Part shown: positions 42,661 through 44,671 of the stretch, one piece after another
Layout of the letters: every line of letters begins with the position of its first letter
How positions within the stretch are numbered: position 1 is the first letter of the stretch
NCBI GenBank assembly: GCA_934385475.1
Contig: CAKRPS010000019.1
Location: forward strand, 1-44,671
Length of the DNA stretch: 44,671 nt
Direction: 5' to 3'
Origin: an uncultured Lachnospiraceae bacterium
GTDB lineage: Bacteria > Bacillota > Clostridia > Lachnospirales > Lachnospiraceae
Position numbers and translations under genes: made by a program
Notes under the pieces: model-generated
Databases searched by the model: none
What the model saw: the letters and a program-made list of their open reading frames with translations, nothing else
Told to the model about the DNA's origin: nothing

Positions 42661-42713
42661 AAAGGGAAAGGCCGCCTTATGGATGCAAGCACCCAACGGC
42701 GGTCTTTCCCTTT
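42661..42713 (-). terminator. long hairpin, terminator of the OLD-like gene
   Basis: Arms 42661-42676 and 42698-42713 pair over 16 bases with one G.U pair and a 21-base loop. On the minus strand it is followed by TTTATTTATT, so it would end transcripts of the OLD-like gene whose stop is at 42817. Confidence 0.65.
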
Positions 42714-42816
42714 CTATTTACACTGCTCGTAGCTTATTCAAACTCGGCAAGTCGTTGCTTTAGCTTAAACCATTTTATTTAAGTTTCATTTTTGAAATCT
42801 GCCAATTGCCAGCCTC

Positions 42817-44309
42817 TTACTCTCCAGTATGAACAACCGGTAAGTATTGTTCTATGCTCCTTATGATATTTTGAGCTTCTTCTACATATTTTTCACTCCA
42901 AGTTGACAAAAAAGCATTTTCAATTACATTCTCGTCTATAAATCCAATTTTTTCTCCTATTTGCCCAAAAACCAAATGATGATCTCTATTGGTTCTGCTT
43001 ATATCAAGTATAGCTTCTTTTACCTCACTTGCATCTTTATATCCTCGCATACATCTAACAGCTAAAATAGCAGAACATTCATCCAGTTTGTCTACTATTT
43101 CATCAAATACATGTAATTCCGGTGTCTCACCTGGTAAACGAAATACACGCTCTGTGATATCTTCTTGCTGTCTCGAATCCCCATCAATAATACATATAGA
43201 ATTTACTTTTGTACTTGGATCAAAATTATGATACTTATTAGCCTTTACTGCAGTACCATCTCCTCCCATAACATAAATTTCAATTACATCAATTGCAATT
43301 GAAGCGTCTGTTCTTAGCATTGCGCTGACCCAGTTCTTTGCAAATTCATCTTCTACATATATTACCAATTCAGAATTTACTTCACCTGTTATACTCCTTA
43401 AAGAGCGGATATCTAGCTTTCCTTGAATAGCACTTCCATCAATTGCAGCCCACACTGCTATGGCTGGTAGTGGAGCAATTGCATATTCTGAATGTGTAGT
43501 AAAAACAACCTGAATGCTTTTTCTATCTGCTACGTCTAATAGATATTCTACAAGGCGTTCTGTTGCTAAAGGATGTAATCCATTCTCTATCTCCTCAATC
43601 AATACAAGACTCTGCGGTGCCGCATTTTCGATGCCCAATATCATCTTTATAATGCTAGATTCACCCGCCCCAAAATGAAATTCTGAATAGGTTTTCCCTT
43701 CCTTTGTTTTTCCAGATAAAAGTGTAATATTTCCATAACGATCCGGTTTTATAACTGTATACGCACTGACATCTTTACCTAATACTTTCGTAATATGGCC
43801 TGCCACTTCTTTTCCCAATACCTGTATTTCGTTTTTCTTAAATACAACATTTTTATTTGTAAATTTTGATAAATCTCTACGTTCGACTGCAGGCAATGTT
43901 CTTGACACTCCAAAAAACAATGTTCTCTTTTCAAAGCATCTCGATACCATTTTTCTTTTGAAAAGGACGCAGTTCTCTTTATTATTTCCATTTTGCTTTT
44001 TGTCCGGTCTATTGCATCATAAGAAATTGACCAATTTCTCATTTCTTCATCTAACTGCTTATTTCTAGTAAAGAATTGCCTTGGAGCTATTGAATCATAT
44101 AATAATGCGCATGCGCCTAGAATAGTGGTCTTTCCACCACCATTGGGGCCAATTAATGCCGTAACCGGAAAATCAAATTCGATTACTTGCCCCTCAAATG
44201 CTCGACACTTTATTATATTAATTCTTGATAAATATTTTTCATAATTTAACTTATGAGCCTTATCCTCAAGTTTCTTTAATTGAGAATTTCTAATTTCACT
44301 TTTGTACAT
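42817..44309 (-). pseudogene. OLD-family ATPase/TOPRIM nuclease, frameshifted
   Basis: Two overlapping frames (44309-43779 and 43950-42817) encode one protein of about 496 residues. Frame one carries the ABC-type ATPase start with Walker A GPNGGGKTT (54-62). Frame two carries GAGESS signature, Walker B SLVLIEEIENGLHP, the switch FTTHSEYAI, then a TOPRIM domain with Glu in LVIYVEDE and DxD in CIIDGDSR. The frames join at an A6 run (43912-43917): one extra base would give a continuous protein through HCFFGVSRTL. The ATG at 43950 is probably fortuitous. Such OLD-type proteins act in phage defence (Gabija GajA and relatives). The shift may be real, a sequencing error, or phase variation. Confidence 0.8.
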
Positions 44310-44671
44310 GCTCTTCTCCCTACAATAATTACTAAATTATGTTTTCTCATTTAATACAACACTATCATTATAGAAAATACAAACAATGGCAGATAATCTA
44401 TAGACTACCTGCCATATCAAATAATCTATGCACTCCCGCACTACTCAAACTCTTCCCAAGGGAAGTATCATCAAATCAAAAATGCTGATTTTATGCGGTA
44501 TTCCACCGCATCTGTTTCATCTAATGTTACTCTTTTCATATTGTTTTCAAAAACTTTAGTAGCAAATTAGTTGCAATTATTCAATGTTGCTTCTACGAAA
44601 TCCATGGCAGATATAATCTACTTTTACTACTAAAAACGAATAATCAAATGTGGCTTGCGGGTGCTTAACTG
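44310..44671. other. 362-bp region upstream of the OLD-like gene
   Basis: It holds a minus-strand -10 TATAAT (44372-44367), the likely promoter of the OLD-like gene, with a near-palindrome (44387-44414) over the -35 position. Two further small inverted repeats are at 44452-44465 (CTTCCC/GGGAAG) and 44494-44510 (TGCGGT/ACCGCA). No convincing gene was found; the region is AT-rich to the window end. Confidence 0.5.
44387..44414. repeat. 28-bp imperfect palindrome at the OLD-like gene promoter
   Basis: TGGCAG and CTGCCA ends flank a central CTATAG; 12 of 14 pairs match. It covers the -35 position of the predicted promoter and is a candidate operator; on the minus strand it is followed by T-rich sequence, so a terminator for an upstream gene is the alternative. 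Confidence 0.5.

Larger units (their letters stand above)
42463..42816. other. 354-bp non-coding gap with a GC-rich patch in AT-rich DNA
   Basis: Next to the NTPase gene is a -10 TATAAT on the minus strand (42547-42542) with no good -35. From 42590 to 42715 base composition turns abruptly GC-rich, holding a terminator-like hairpin and a short reading frame. The rest (42714-42816) shows nothing recognisable. The patch is unlike both flanks and may be a remnant of a mobile element or an RNA; neither is demonstrated. Confidence 0.5.

Noticed and set aside
42817..43950. Independent TOPRIM-only gene starting at 43950
   Set aside because: Its first dozen residues do not fit the family and overlap the upstream frame; the homopolymer frameshift explains the split better.
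44471..44539. Minus-strand 22-residue frame beginning MKRVTLDETDAVEYR
   Set aside because: No ribosome site, very short, and crossed by an inverted repeat; may be a gene remnant but cannot be supported.

Overview
The window looks like the chromosome of a gut Clostridia bacterium, most likely Lachnospiraceae (Bacillota). The reasons are family-level resemblance only: Gram-positive lipoproteins, GHKL/LytTR two-component genes, a FeoA-FeoB fusion, a KDPG aldolase fused to a VOC-like domain, and a large surface protein with Cys/His repeats, SLH domains and a wall-binding repeat. No rRNA or tRNA gene was seen, so the assignment is an inference. Positions 1 to about 36,400 have moderate G+C. From about 36,400 to the end the sequence becomes clearly AT-rich, most strongly from 38,750 on, which suggests acquired DNA.

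Layout. 1-635: the 3' end of a CatB/Vat-like acetyltransferase converging with a ClbS/DfsB-family gene. 776-8243: a maltodextrin island with a starch-binding-like lipoprotein, a cytoplasmic GH13 enzyme, a binding lipoprotein and MalF/MalG permeases, divergent from a LacI regulator. The shared promoter region holds two abutting operator-like palindromes. No transport ATPase gene is present. 8290-17055: seven co-oriented genes, namely sucrose phosphorylase, LacI regulator, fructokinase, a PQQ-like lipoprotein, FeoAB, an internally shortened DUF554 protein and a cytoplasmic GH26 mannanase. 17189-27742: a polysaccharide-uronate catabolic region, with kduI, an SDR dehydrogenase, an RpiB-fold isomerase, KDPG aldolase-VOC and KDG kinase, plus two AraC regulators, an F5/8C-like protein, a DUF2264 protein and a GH88 hydrolase. 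The logic is that GH88 releases unsaturated uronate from oligosaccharides and the kdu genes convert it to pyruvate and glyceraldehyde-3-phosphate.

27843-36374: a GHKL sensor kinase and LytTR regulator, divergent from a two-gene operon. That operon encodes a receiver-like protein lacking its phosphorylation residues, then, overlapping by ATGA, a ~1950-residue surface protein. The intergenic region carries two direct repeats placed between both promoters, and a terminator hairpin in the leader of the surface-protein operon.

36474-44309: a candidate defence island. A KAP/YobI-type membrane P-loop NTPase, an AlbA_2/Schlafen-like ATP-binding protein with a perfect 12-bp tandem repeat, and a nitrilase-superfamily hydrolase lie in tight succession. 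Upstream is an OLD-type ATPase/TOPRIM gene broken by a one-base shift in an A6 run. The three-gene set and the two-component/pseudo-receiver/adhesin module are the best candidates for undescribed systems here.
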